DNA from: Miscanthus floridulus
Taxonomy: Eukaryota; Streptophyta; Magnoliopsida; Poales; Poaceae
Assembly: GCF_019320115.1 (NCBI RefSeq)
Contig: NC_089584.1
Location: 56,974,852-57,038,851, forward strand
Direction of reading: 5' to 3'
Length of the DNA: 64,000 bases
Within the stretch, counting starts at the first letter, position 1, and each line of letters starts with the position of its first letter. The notes beneath the pieces are model-generated. The model did no database searches. It was not told the origin of the DNA and saw only the letters and a program-made list of their open reading frames with translations. The position numbers and the translations under genes are program-made. Positions 10,640-22,006 of this stretch are shown piece after piece.

Positions 10640-13600
10640 TGAGTGTTTCAAGGATAGAAACGTATAAGGTGTTCGATGTACCATGAATTGGGAACATCGA
10701 CTCCTTCTAAGTCACTTAGGTGATAAGAACCTGGTCGAGTAACCTCTTTGATGACATAAGGCCCTTCCCAGGGGGAAGAGAGCTTGTGCAACCCTTCAGT
10801 CTTCTATTTTTTGCGGAGAATGAGATCACCGACAGGAAATGAACGACCTTTTACATTTTGGTTGTAGTACCTCCGCAAGCCTTCTAGATATTTAGTTGTA
10901 CGGACACAGGTGATTAGGCGCTCTTCCTCGGCTCTGTCGATGTCCTCAGACCAAACAGCCTTGGCCTTCCCTTCATCATAGTTTTCCACTCTAAGTGCTC
11001 GAAAAGTAATGTCCGCTGGTAGTATGGCTTCTGAGCCATAGATCAAAAAGTATGGAGTCACGCCAGTGCTACGACTAGCTTGAGTATGTAGTCCCCAGAC
11101 TACAGCTAGAAGCTCCTTGAGCCATCTGCCCGAGTGCTTTTCTTCTTTCTGATACAGTTGCTTTTTAGGGCATCAAGGATCATACCATTCGCCTGTTTGA
11201 CCTGACCGTTGGCTCTTGGATGGGCAATGGAAACCTATTCGATAGAGATGCAATAGTCTTCGCAGAAGTCCCTAAAGTGATGTCCAGTAAACATAGTTCT
11301 GAGATCAGTGATGATGTTGTTTGGTAGACCAAATCTGTGGATGATATCTTCAAAGAGCTCAACTACCTTCTTTGCAGTAGCTGAGATGAGTGGTTTATAT
11401 TCAATCCACTTGGAGAACATGTCAATGGCATATACGTATCGGAAACCACCTGGTGCTGGCTTGAAAGGCCTGATCACGTCCAGTCCCCAGCATGCAAAGG
11501 GCCAGGAAGCTAGGATGGTTTGTAGCTCTTGCGTCGGCATGTGTATTTGCTTAGCAAAGAATTGGCATCCTTCACAACATCGGACAAGATCTTCTGCATT
11601 AGTGATGGCTGTGGGCCAATAAAAACTAGCTCAGAAAGCCTTGCTGACCAATGTTCTTAAGGCTGCATGGTTGCCGCAAGAACTAGAGTGAATTTCAAGA
11701 AGTAGCTTCACTCTCTCCTCTTGGGTGATGCATTTCTACAGTATCCCTTCCTTGGCACTTTTCCTCATCAAGCTACCATCCACCAACACGTAAAGCTTGC
11801 TCTGATGAACTAGGCATTCAGTTTTAGTCTTGTCTACGGGTACCTCAGTGCTGGTGAGGTACTTGATGAATTGCTCCCTCCAATCGGCGATCAGCGAAGG
11901 TACCACAAGTACTAACTGCTCGGCAGGGGGGACTTCTTCAACTTCCTTATCTTCTTTGATGGATGGCTCCGGAAGATCTAGAACAAAAACCCTGGTGGGA
12001 TCATGGTGTGAGAAGAACCCAGCTTGGATAAGTGGTTGGTGAGTTGATTTTGGTTACGTACCACATGGTGATACTCGATGCCATAGAGTTTTCCTTCAAG
12101 CTTTCTAATTTTAGCGCAGTAAGCATCCATCTTCTCACTGGAACAAGGCCAGTCTTTGTTGAGCTAGTTGATAACCAGTGCGGAGTCCTCGTACACCATG
12201 AGGCGTTTGACGCCGAGCTCGATGGCTATACGAAGACCATGGAGACATGCTTCGTATTCTGCGGTGTTGTTGGAGGCTGGGAAGTGTATCCAAAGAACAT
12301 AACATAGCTTATCCTTGGTCGACGTAATGAACAGAATGGCTGCACCAGCACTGTTGATGTTAAGGGCGCCATTGAAGTACATCACCTAGTGTTCGAGGCA
12401 AGCAGCGGCAATGGGCTCTTGGATCTCGGTCCATTCAGTGACGAAGTTAGCGAGCACCTGTGACTTAATGGTAGGTCTACTTTTGAATTCGATGGAATAG
12501 GTGCCGAGCTCAATAGCCCATTTAATGATGCGGCCATTGGCCTCTTTGTTGTAGAGAATGTCCCCCAAAGGGAACTCAGTGACCACGGCGATCTTGTAGT
12601 ACTCAAAGTAGTGTTGGAGTTTGCGTGACATAATAAGAATGGCGTATAATAGCTTTTGTACTAAGGGTAACGAGTTTTGGGCTCATTCAGTACCTCGCTG
12701 ATGAAGTAAACCAGACATTGTACTTTATAAGCATGCCTGACCTCTTCGCGTTCGACGACAATAGCTGTGCTCACGACACGAGAAGTGGCGGTGATGTATA
12801 TTAGTAGAGTCTCATCTAGCCTTGGCGCTGTCATGATCGATGGCTTTGTTAAGAACAACTTGAGCTGCTCGAAAGCTGAGTCTGCCTCCTCTAACTAGGA
12901 AAAGCGCTCGGAGGCCTTGAGGAGCTTGAAGAAAGGTAGCCCTTTTTTGTCGAGGCATGATATGAAGCGGCCTAAAGCAACCATGCAACCTGTAAGCTTC
13001 TGTATATCCTTGACGCATGTTGGCCATTTCATATTGGTGATGGCGAAGACCTTGTCAGGATTAGGCTTGATGCCTTGAGCACTGATGATGTAGCCCAGTA
13101 GTATACCGGATGGAACTCCAAAGATGCACTTTGAAGGGTTCAGCTTCCATCGGTACTTGTTTAGGTTGGTGAAGGTTTCTTCGAGGTCGGCGATAAGGTT
13201 GTCAGCCATCTTAGTTTTGACGACACATCATCGATGTAGGCTTCGACGTTGCAGCCGATCTATTGGTTGAGGCACATCTGAATGGCCCTTTGATAGGTAG
13301 CCCCGGCGTTCTTGAGTTTGAAGGACATAGTTTTGTAGTAGTATGCATCGAAAGGTGTAATGAATGACGTCTTTATCTAGTCTACTTCCTTGAGGGAGAT
13401 CTAATGATAGTCGGAGTAACAGTCAAGGAAGGAGAGTAGTTCACAGCCGGCAGTAGAGTCTACAACCTCATCTATCCGAGGCAAGCTGAAGGGGTCTTTA
13501 GGGCAGTGTTTGTTAAGATCAGTATAATCAACGCACATTCTCCATTCTTTATTCTTTTTTTGAACGAGAACATGATTTGCTAACCAATCTGGATGATACA

Positions 13601-14750
13601 CTTCTTTTATAAACCAGGCAGCTAAGAGCCATTTTATTTCTACCATAATAGCCTCCTTCTTGTCTGGCGTGAATCAGCAGAGTTTCTCCTTGATTGGTTT
13701 GACGGTCGGCGAGACATTCAAGGAGTGCTCGATCTTCTCCCATGGTACACCTGGCATGTCTACAGATTTCCAAGCAAACACATCGGCATTGGCACGTAGG
13801 AAGGAGACGAGCGGGCTTTCCTATTTGGGGTCAAGGTGAGCCCCAATCTTCATGGTCTTAGAGGCGTCATCGAGGTCGAGGCTAACCTCCTTGATTTCGT
13901 TGGACTTGGCGGAGGCACGAGGAAGCTCTAGCTCTAGAATCTCCATGTCATTGTTGGGTGCTATCTTGGCTTTGGCGACCACGCTAGCCATCTGGATGGA
14001 GAGGTCGATGGCTTCGGCGAGAGCGAGACTCTCTATATCGCAAGCGTAGGCAACGGAGAGGTTGGCCCATAGAGCCAAAAGTCTTGTAGGCGAAGCCATC
14101 TTCAACACTAGATATGCGTAGTGTGGTACAACCATGAATTTTGCCTGAGCTAGCTAGCCAAGTATGGCGTGGTAGGCGGTGTCAAAGTCGGCGATGTAGA
14201 AGTTGATATGTTCGACGCGATAGTTGCTTGCCTTGCCGAACTGTACTAGTAGGGTGATCTCTCCAAGTGGTCTGGATGCCCTTCTAGGTACCACATCCTA
14301 GAAGGAGGAGTCTGAGGGTGTGAGATCTGATATCGCGAGGCCCAACTCCCTTAGGGCCCTGATGAAGAGTAGGTTCAAAGCACTGCCACCGTCAACAAGG
14401 ACTTTTCTAAAGAGCACCTTCTGGACGGTTACATCGAGGATGAGGGGGAAATGCCCTATGTAGGGTATGTCTACCCACTGGTCGGCCCTACTAAAGGTGA
14501 TGGGGACCTCGGACCATGGGCAATAGCTAGGGTCGGCGGTAGTTTCTTCTGAAGCGATGGCGAGCACTCGTTGGGCGGCGAGCTTCCGTTCCCTTCTACT
14601 CTCAGTGGAGGCGAGGCCCCCAAAGATGGTGGTGACCTCCATCGTGGTCCTAAAAGGCGTTGTTGTTGTTCCTAGGTGATCAGCGACCTCTAGCTCCATC
14701 GTTGGCGCCGTGATTGAGCCTCTTGTCATGGAACTCCCTGGCCAGACCAA
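10640..14750 (-). pseudogene. pol: pol of element A (protease, RT, RNase H, integrase), decayed
   Basis: Read on the - strand from 14750. The protease motif VLVDGGSALNLLF is near 14395. RT shows EWRMCVDYTDLNKHCPKDPF at about 13540 and a YIDD box near 13230, followed by the thumb and connection segment to 12895. RNase H (FPASNNTAEYEACLHGLR) is at 12164-12385. Integrase has a CCEGC zinc half-site near 11580, a core starting at WGLDVIRPF (11490), ITDL with the second Asp (near 11300), and HPRANGQVKQ, where the catalytic Glu expected by the family is Lys. Frame breaks occur near 13210 and at many stops. Order and motifs are Ty3/Gypsy and resemble the Tat lineage. Not functional. Confidence 0.85.
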
Positions 14751-14869
14751 TGCAATCCTTCATCTTGTGTTTAGCATTCTTATGAAGAGGGCATGGGCCG
14801 TCGAGGATCTTTTGGTACTATTCATTGTAGTTACGCTTGGCGCGAGGTTAACTAACGGTGGCAACGATG

Positions 14870-16876
14870 TGTTCTAGCCAACGGTAGTGATTTTGGCCAG
14901 GCCTGCATCCTCCTGTTCGATCACGGCCGCTATTGCGATGGTAGCTGTAGTCGTCGGGGCGGTGGTTGCTATGATGTCAGTCGTTGGGGCGATCGTCGTA
15001 GTGGTGAGGCAGGTGTTGGGTGCCTGCATCCTTGTTGAAGTGCACCTTAGCTTCCTCAGCATCGGCGTACTGGTTGGCGGTAGTTATCATTTCGCCGATA
15101 CCGGTGGGCGGCTTGTGGTTGAATTTGGAGCGAAGCTCGCAATGGTGGAGTCCTCGGATAAAGGCGGTGATGACTTTAGCTTCCATGATGTTGGGGATAG
15201 AGTTCCTCATCTTGGAGAAACACCAGATGTAGCTGTGAAGGAGCTTGGATGGCTTCTAGTTGATGTGGCTAAGATCATGCTTCATGTTAGGTCAAGTACA
15301 CGTGGCCATATAGTTGTCGGTGAAGACTTTCTTCAACTCTTCCCATGACCCGATGGAGTCTAGCGCAAGACTGGTAAACCAACTCATGGTGGGTGGCGTG
15401 AGCATGATAGGGATATAATTTGCCATGATGCTGGTGTCTCCTCCTGCGGCACAGACGGCAGTGGCGTAAGCCTATAGCCACTGAGTCGGGTTCATCCTTC
15501 CTTCATAGGGCTCGACCCTGGTGATCTTAAAACCACGGGGCCACCGAAGCATTTAGAGTGCCCTTGTGAAAGCCAGAGGCCCCTCGAGGTTGTCGACACT
15601 GTCGTCTATAGCACTGTGGTCGGGGATAGGCTCGAGGGATGAGTCAGGGTTGTCGTACTCCTTTTCATAATCCTGGTGGCGACGCACTTTGTCTTCATGG
15701 CAACCAAAGCGACATTGCTTGATACGCCATCGTGCATCCCAGAGGTTGCTGGGATGTACTCTAGCATCCTGTTTGACCTCCTAGTCATGCTGGCGATGGT
15801 GTTCAGCGTGATGCCCCCTGAGGCCCCCTAGAGAGGTAGTGACTGGTCAACAAAATGGCTTTGACTGGGGTGGCGATTAGATCTCGGTGTAGCTAATTGG
15901 TGAACCGTGATCGTAGAGCATGAAGGTCTCTGATCCTCATGGATCTCATTGACCTAACAGTGAGTCGCTTTAAGCATAGCAGCGATCTTGGTGAGCTTGG
16001 GCGTTTGAGGGAAACGAGCAAGCTCGTTTACGGCTACTGCCAAATTGGTGCTTGGAGTCTTGAAGATGTCATGGCCATCGACGTAGAGAAATTCTTCGTC
16101 GAGGTCCCGGTGGAGCAGGAGCAGTCTTCCTTGAGAATCGAGCCGATTATTCCGAGTAGCCTTGGCCCTCATGATGGCTGCCTCATTTTCTCACTGCTGT
16201 GCGTAGTTGACGTTCCGGTTCTCTCGAGCAACACGCTCCTCCTCGGTTTCGCCATCCCGAGGAGGGTTGTCGATGCTGATGTTAAAGATCGCACCACCTC
16301 GGAAGGGTGGAAGGAGAAATTGATTGGAGAAGGTTTCAGCGAGGGTCTCCGTAGAGCCCTGAGACTCGGAGCCTGGAGTTTCTTCCGGGATGGTCTAGAG
16401 CTACGCCCTAGGGCTTTGGCCTAAGTGTAGCATGTTGACGGCTGGCGGAGGTTGGATGGTGACCTGGTCGGTGAGTTTGCCCCACAGGGCATGTTGATAA
16501 GCGGCGATGACATTAGTGAATCCGAAGGGTAGGGCCATAACCCCTACAGTTTGCTGAGCAGGCTCTGATAGATCTAGATCAGAGGGTGGTCAGCACTGAA
16601 CCAGAGTGTCTAGTGCCAATTCAGTGACAGAGAGACAATCAGCGAGCTTTAGTCTAACCTGATCGATGGATTCAATCAGATGTCATTATTGATCGGCCTC
16701 CTCTGGTAGTGAGGAAGCAGACAGCGAGTCGTCGCCGAAGGAGACCTCGGAATCGACTCTGAGATCGGATCTACAGTTGTAGGTGCAAGGGTGGCCGGCG
16801 TAGAACTGATTTGCCCTAGCTCGAGGAGCTCTCTGACTCCGTCAGTGTTGATGACCCATGAGATGGATCCGACCAT
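14870..16876 (-). pseudogene. gag: gag of element A, decayed
   Basis: A 5'-proximal segment at 16676-16876 begins MVGSISWVINTDGV and is conserved in B. The capsid-like core (Retrotrans_gag family) is read at about 15570-14977: FKITRVEPYEGRMNPTQWL, then IMANYIPIMLTP, MSWFTSLALDSIGSWEEL and, after 15210, MRNSIPNIMEAKVITAFIRG. An Arg/Asp-rich tail and a CPLHKNAKHK-like segment precede the protease. Stops and shifts interrupt the frame. The long + strand ORFs at 14887-15348 and 15939-16424 are shadows of this gene. Confidence 0.75.
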
Positions 16877-16955
16877 GAAGATCTAGTTGGGCTGTAGAAG
16901 GGACGAAGAGCCTATAGAAAAAGCCATCTTGTTCGATAAGGAAACAACATGCACA

Positions 16956-16975
16956 CCCCTACCTGGCACGCCAAC
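16956..16975 (-). promoter_or_regulatory. Primer binding site of element A
   Basis: Immediately inside the 5' LTR, the - strand reads TTGGCGTGCCAGGTAGGGG. It starts with the TGG expected to pair with a tRNA CCA end, and B has TTGGCATGCTAGGTAGGGG in the same position. It is not the initiator-Met site used by many plant elements. I cannot name the tRNA from memory. Confidence 0.6.
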
Positions 16976-17443
16976 TGTCGACATAATATCATCGGTAGTC
17001 CTTTGAGGGGTACCCCACAAAGGTAGATTGATTGGTAGAGGAGTGCGAGATTAAGAACAAGAAGGCAACAGAGACACACGAGTTAGATAGGTTCAGACTG
17101 TCAGTATGACATAATACTCTACTCCTATGGTCTGTTGGTTTGTATTAGCTATCGTATGATATGCCATGATTTTAGAGGGGGTCCCTACCCACCTTATATA
17201 GTCTGGGAGGCAGGGTTACAAGTCGGTTAGGTCTGAGAGATAACCAAAAAGTAATAACTGATTACATGAATCTTGGGATCATACATATCCTAACAGATCT
17301 CATAGTATCTTCAGGATATCTTCCCGATGTCTTGCAGAAGGCGCCGAGCAGAGTCGTGCCTCGCAAAGCTTCTTCTTGTGGGCTAGGCCACCCATAGGGG
17401 CGCATGTGGTCTGCCATGGGTATCTAGGGTCGTACACCCCACA
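16976..17443 (-). repeat. 5' LTR of element A
   Basis: Starts TGTCGACATAATATC and ends CGTACACCCCACA on the + strand. It pairs with 296-769. On the - strand a TATA box (TATATAAG, + strand 17193-17200) is well placed to start the genomic RNA towards lower coordinates. It differs from its partner by one 6-base deletion and by mainly C/T and G/A changes. Confidence 0.92.
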
Positions 17444-17448
17444 TTAGG
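17444..17448. repeat. Target site duplication of element A (right), TTAGG
   Basis: Identical to 291-295 and directly abuts the 5' LTR of A. Confidence 0.93.
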
Positions 17449-19182
17449 TCACACACACAAATAGTGTGTATGGACCATGGGCTTTAGTGATAGCAAAGGT
17501 CTAGAAGAGGAGAATGCTCCTTCTTTCTCTTATTCTCTTTTCTCTATCTATTTTTCGTCATTCATTTTTTTATAATAGATTTTTTTATTCTAAGAGTTTT
17601 ATTTTGAAGTAAGAATTCAAATTTTTAATCTAGAAATATTTATTTTGAATTTTAAAGATAGCTATCGATTTACCTTCAGCAAGGGCTCACCATTTTAAGT
17701 CTGTTGAGCAAGACTTCTCCATTGCATTTTAGCTTGAATTGGCATCATCTCATCCTGGAGATGGATAAGGATGATTGCCCTTTTTGTTTTCGTCATACCA
17801 TCTTGATCTCTATGTGGTTTGGCTTGGTGGGTGTGTGATCCATGTTTCTTTTGATCAAGGTTTCATCCCTGCATAACGTCAGTGGACAATACATACCCGA
17901 GGGATTTTATGAATGTTTTGAAACAATAGTGGTTGATGTTATGGGCTAAAGGTTTTCCTCTATGCTAAAGAAAAGTGGTGTTCATATACGTTCAATTAGC
18001 AAAGAGAGCCCTTTCTTTTTTTAGATTCAAAACCTTTGTTTATTCAAAGTTCACCAAATGAGTTTTGATTTATTTCCGTTATGAATTCATCTCAAGGACT
18101 TACCCACATGAATTTGATAATATCCTGCATGGGTTAGTCCATGCATGCAACTAGAGTCTATATTTAGCAGTTTTAGTTCAAAAATCAAACTAGACTCCAT
18201 GTCCAATTTGATTAAGGTAGGCTAATTAACCTAAGCACCATGCTTAATTTAAATAGCCTATGGAAGCATGATCATTACATCCAAACTATGCACCATGCCT
18301 AATTTAAAAGGTGTACAACCAACATCCAACCCAAAGCATACTAGAATAGAAAAAAGATGCATGAAAGTAACTTGAGATTCACTTAAACGGAGTTGAGAAC
18401 TTTGAATGGTGAACTAGAGAACCATTGTTGTTTCTTTATATGCAGACAATGCAAATGGGGTGGATGAGTTGAATTTAAACAAGCATGCCATGGTTTTTGA
18501 AAAGGAAATTAAATGAGTGACATGCATTCAAACATGCAGTGGTAGAAAGTAACTAAAAATAGAAAAGATATGTTTGGGTTGGTTTTCTCATACCTTGATT
18601 AATTGTACCATCTCCCACAATTTGTGATTGAATTGTGAGTGATGTAATGTAGTTGTTCCGTCACATATAATGCTTTTGTTTTTCACATGACGGTGACCAT
18701 CTCTCTTTCTACATATGGTTAGTATATATATACCTTTCTATGAAATTGCAGGGTGGAGGTGTTGATTGTTCATGAATGATCAGGCACCCTGGGCTCATGA
18801 TGATTCTTTTTAACCAACATGGCCTTTTGGTGAGACTCACCATTCTCCCCCACACTTGGACTTTTGTGAAAATCAAGTGTGTAGTGTTGGGGGTCTCCTT
18901 TTGTGTGTGTCGCATCACCAAAGGACATCATGATATGTAGTCGATGCAGCTCCCATGATTTCAAGCATCGTATGACCCCTATCCTTCTTGATCTTAACAT
19001 GTCATGGTCAGCAAACAAGAATACCCAAAGGTGCATACTAACTTGAAAACATGATCTTGCTGTTATTGATAAGAAAAAGTTGTGTGTGTGTTTTTTATGA
19101 TAATCCGAGGTATCTCTGAAAGGAAAGATAAAACACAAGGATACACGGGTGAACTAGGTTCGGAGATAATTACGACAACCAT
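17449..19182 (-). other. Internal non-coding region of element G
   Basis: This AT-rich stretch runs, in the - direction, from the primer site of G into the insertion site of A. It has no gag or pol. At about 18845-18862 the - strand reads AAGTGTGGGGGAGAATGG, a motif that in the Athila-like element E stands before the 3' LTR and also at 61514. Only about 330 nt separate it from the primer site, so the coding interior seems to be deleted. A direct repeat of positions 1-160 lies at 18208-18390. I see no gene here; the 122-codon - strand ORF at 18770-19138 has no recognisable content. Confidence 0.5.
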
Positions 19183-19200
19183 TCCTCGGAAATGGCGCCA
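19183..19200 (-). promoter_or_regulatory. Primer binding site of element G
   Basis: The - strand reads TGGCGCCATTTCCGAGGAA, eight bases inside the LTR end. It is close to the TGGCGCCGTTGCCGG-type site of Athila elements, which pairs with tRNA-Asp by family knowledge. Element E has the related TGGCGCTGTTGCTAGGGAA at 55777, with the same AGCATTTC spacer before it. Confidence 0.75.
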
Positions 19201-19208
19201 GAAATGCT

Positions 19209-20330
19209 TGTTGGTATTTCTTAACACATACAAAAATAATCCACAAGCGCATGGAATTACTGTTGTAGCATTTCACCCAGAAGTACTCAGGGTATTGTAT
19301 TTCCTCAGGGAATGGATGTGTAAGGGTCTCTTAACTAGATCACCTAAGATAACAAGAAGAAAGATAGCTCAGGTAGCGAGGTTTTCTAGGGATTGAGATC
19401 CTAAGCTTAGATAGCTTTGCCACTATATACTTACATCAGGCACCGGATCACACCTGGTCTACTAGGTGAGGCTGGACTGTAGCCTACGTTGAACCCAAAC
19501 GTGGAGGAATATGATGGATGGACAGGACAATCACCACCTGCCACCTACCCCTCAACCATGGGGAACAAGGTAAACGATGGTAGCCTCTAGCCTAGACACC
19601 ACATCTATGCTATCGATTACTACTCTAGCATCATATAGGGTTGTCCATCTTTGTTAGGAGCCCTATACTAGAGTATCCACTATGAGAACGAATGATGAAC
19701 CCACAAGTAAATAGTTGTTGGTATTTATAAGTGCAAATAGAATATGAAGGATTCCGCAAGCACATAGAATACCATTGTAGCATTTTACTAGGATTATTCC
19801 AGGTATCGTTATTTATATTTTACCATAGGGAAACAATGGAGTAAAGATTTGTTGGGTAATGAAGGAGTATCTATTAACATGCCAACATAGCTAGAGCAGG
19901 GGATAAATGTAATGATAGGAGTTAATCATAATGACACTCAAGGGATAGATCACTAAGACAATGTAAATTAGTTAACTTAGGAGAACAATGGGTGAGGTAA
20001 ATTCCTATGACATTCCTATCACATGGTCAAAGTATATATATCCAACTATATCTAAGACTAACTCTACTCTTGTGCACTTCGGGGCATCGCTTAGACGGTA
20101 AAGTACCCACAATAGATAACTCTACTGACGTGACTACGATCCTACAATTGAAGAACCTACTCAATTCAGAGTGGACTACAATGGATAGACAGGGATGTCA
20201 CCTCCCACTGCTACCACCCAACCAGAGAATAGTGTGCACTCACAGGCAGAGCATCATATAAGAACCATGCTTACACGAGACTTGGCTACTTAGCCTAACC
20301 GGTAAACTAGTAGGCTAAGAGTTCTATGAA
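19209..20330. repeat. Divergent tandem duplication inside the LTR of G (~500-bp unit)
   Basis: The block from 'ttggtatttcttaacacata' at 19211 (cgcatgg, tgtagcatttcac, gggtattgta) returns from 'ttggtatttataagtgcaaat' near 19714 (gcacatag, tgtagcattttac, caggtatcgtt). Each is followed by 'gtggactacaatggatggaca'-like sequence, a cysteine-free low-complexity stretch and 'gaacccaca'. Identity by eye is modest but the order of words is kept. Confidence 0.5.
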
Positions 20331-21073
20331 CCCACACACAAAAGTAATGATAACCATAACTAAGCAAGATATATATTCAAAGTAAGCATAGCCATGTAGA
20401 TACAATATGATAAATTGATAATAACTCTTACAAGATATAGAAGTGAAGATACAAGGCTTTGCCAAGCCTCCAAGACTAGATCCAGAACTTGAGCACGAGC
20501 TCAACTCGACCCTCACTCCTGAGCTACTAATCTACTACATTATAGAGCTCTAGGCCTAATCCCTCTGGTGTATGTTGATCTAAATGAGAGATATGGATTA
20601 GGGTTTTAGGATGGCTCCAGGGAGGGAGGTAGGGGCTGCTATATATGGGGCCGCCTGGTACCCTCCCCCTCTTAGTTAGCCTCATTGGTACTAAACTTTT
20701 CACCATATCTCATTAAAATGCACATGGCCTTTATGGGGCCAAATTCTGAATCGGGCCCAACTAATCCCGTAGCTCATGATGTGGAGTTTCTCTTTTATTT
20801 ACGAAATTTATATCTTTTCATTTCGAGCTCCAAATATAGCAAATAATATATCCGTTTTGATCAGCTCGACGAGCTCTTCACAATGGTGCACTCCAATTCA
20901 CAATTTGATATAATTTTGTTCTATGAAAAAATAAATATCCTACAAGACAAGTGAGAGCACCAAAACTCATGGAACTTGCTAGAATCAAACCCTATAACTA
21001 TGTTTGGTGATGAAATTAAGTATATATGCAGGTTATGTTGATGGTTTATAATTGGTGTTAATGACCATCAACA
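19209..21073 (-). repeat. 5' LTR of element G (Athila-like), 1865 bp
   Basis: On the - strand it starts TGTTGATGGTCATTAACACC (end 21073) and finishes GAAATACCAACA (19209), directly followed by the primer site. The start resembles the 3' LTR of E (TGTTGACGGTAGTTAACA), and the last 150 bases resemble the 5' LTR end of E (GTGGATTATT, ACCAACAAGCATTTC). A TATA element (TATATA, + strand 20640-20645, within CCCCATATATAGCAGCCCC on the - strand) places the RNA start near 20610. That gives an unusually long R-U5 of about 1.4 kb. The matching 3' LTR is not in the window. Confidence 0.75.
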
Positions 21074-21569
21074 ATAGTAAATAAGACTAACTTAAAGTAG
21101 AACTCACAACCGAAGATAAACACGAACCTTTGCACTCCAAATATTACTAGATTCTCTGAGGTACAAGTGAAGAGGGAGCCGATATTCTCGGCATTCCTTC
21201 CTCTATGTGTACAAGGGGCCCCAAGTACACAAATGGAAGTAGCCAACAATTCCGGTACTTCTCCATCTCTTTTCCTTCCTTCCACACTCCCTAAACTAAG
21301 CCAAAGAGCTAAGATATGAAAGTGGAGCACCTCCTCTTCTTGCTACATTGTGTATCTTGTGTTGTGTGCTTCCCAAGTGTGTTGTAGGGGGGATGTTGCC
21401 CCTCTATTTATACATGAAGGAGAGGCAGTGATGTGGCTATTCCTGGCACAAAGCCCATGCACCACCGCCTTCTGCATGGAGGCATGCAACCGCCACATGA
21501 AGGAGAGGACAAGTGGCGCTAGGTGGGGGGCGACCGACCCTAGGGGGTGGCTAGCCCTTGACTAGCGGA
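21074..21569. other. Unassigned LTR-like sequence with a TATA box
   Basis: Between the 5' end of the LTR of G and the recognisable LTR of E lies about 500 bp without a gene. The - strand carries TGTATAAATAGAGGGG (+ strand 21399-21414), a strong plant TATA context. Upstream of it in that orientation lies GC-rich sequence with 'gctagccacc' and 'ggcggtggtgcatggg', similar in style to Athila U3. It may be a fragment of another - strand LTR or the U3 of E; I could not decide. Confidence 0.3.
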
Positions 21570-22001
21570 ATCAAGTTCTTCATGAGCTTGCTTCTGAGAT
21601 TTCCCTTGTAATTAACTTCTAATTCAAGTAATCATCTTGTTCATATTGTTCTTCTGGTTTGCGACTCTCTTTTGAGTACTTTAATCCTTATAGCTCCTGG
21701 GTTAAAGTAGTATTCACAGTGTAAGTGTGGTGCTTAGACTCAATTACTCGTGGATGTACCCTATATTCTAGATTGGTGGTAGCTCGTGAGGGTGACTTTT
21801 ATAGCCTTGTTGAATCCTATGTAGTTCACCTTCTATTTGTAGGCCTAGTAGGACCTTGTTGCTATAGAAAACATACTCTGCCTATGTTTTCTCTAGTAAT
21901 ATCCCTAAAATTGAACAATAGAAGACAAAGCTTACCAAAGTTAGAACTTGAAGACCTTTATGATCTCCTCTACGCTTCTATTATCTAGCCTTGGTTGTGA
22001 A
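21570..22001 (+). repeat. 5' LTR of element E, left portion
   Basis: The + strand sequence (gtttgcgactctc, gggttaaagtagtattc, ggtggtagctcgtgagggtgac) looks like the R-U5 part of an Athila-type LTR in + orientation. It is cut by insertion of C at 22007 and resumes at 55632, where it runs into the LTR end and primer site. The left boundary of this LTR is not resolved, probably because G was inserted in it. Confidence 0.5.
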
Positions 22002-22006
22002 GTTGG
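22002..22006. repeat. Target site duplication of element C (left), GTTGG
   Basis: GTTGG precedes the left LTR of C and is repeated at 55627-55631 after the right LTR, 33.6 kb away. Confidence 0.92.

Larger units (their letters stand above)
296..17443 (-). mobile_element. Element A: full-length Tat-like Ty3/Gypsy LTR retrotransposon
   Basis: Two direct LTRs of about 470 bp (296-769 and 16976-17443) with TG...CA ends are flanked by the duplication TTAGG. Gag, protease, RT, RNase H and integrase remains lie on the - strand in Gypsy order. An additional gene lies on the + strand between integrase and the 3' LTR, an arrangement typical of the Tat lineage (Grande, RIRE2, Ogre relatives). Without the 4.5 kb insertion F1 the element is about 12.67 kb, nearly the same as relative B (12.75 kb). 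By eye the LTRs differ at roughly 10% of sites, mostly transitions. Many stops and frameshifts make it inactive. Confidence 0.92.

Noticed and set aside
14887..15348. 153-codon + strand ORF rich in Val and Ala
   Set aside because: Antisense to the Arg/Asp-rich gag tail of A, which explains the composition.
15939..16424. 161-codon + strand ORF
   Set aside because: It lies opposite gag of A, has no family features, and B does not keep it open; it is a shadow ORF.
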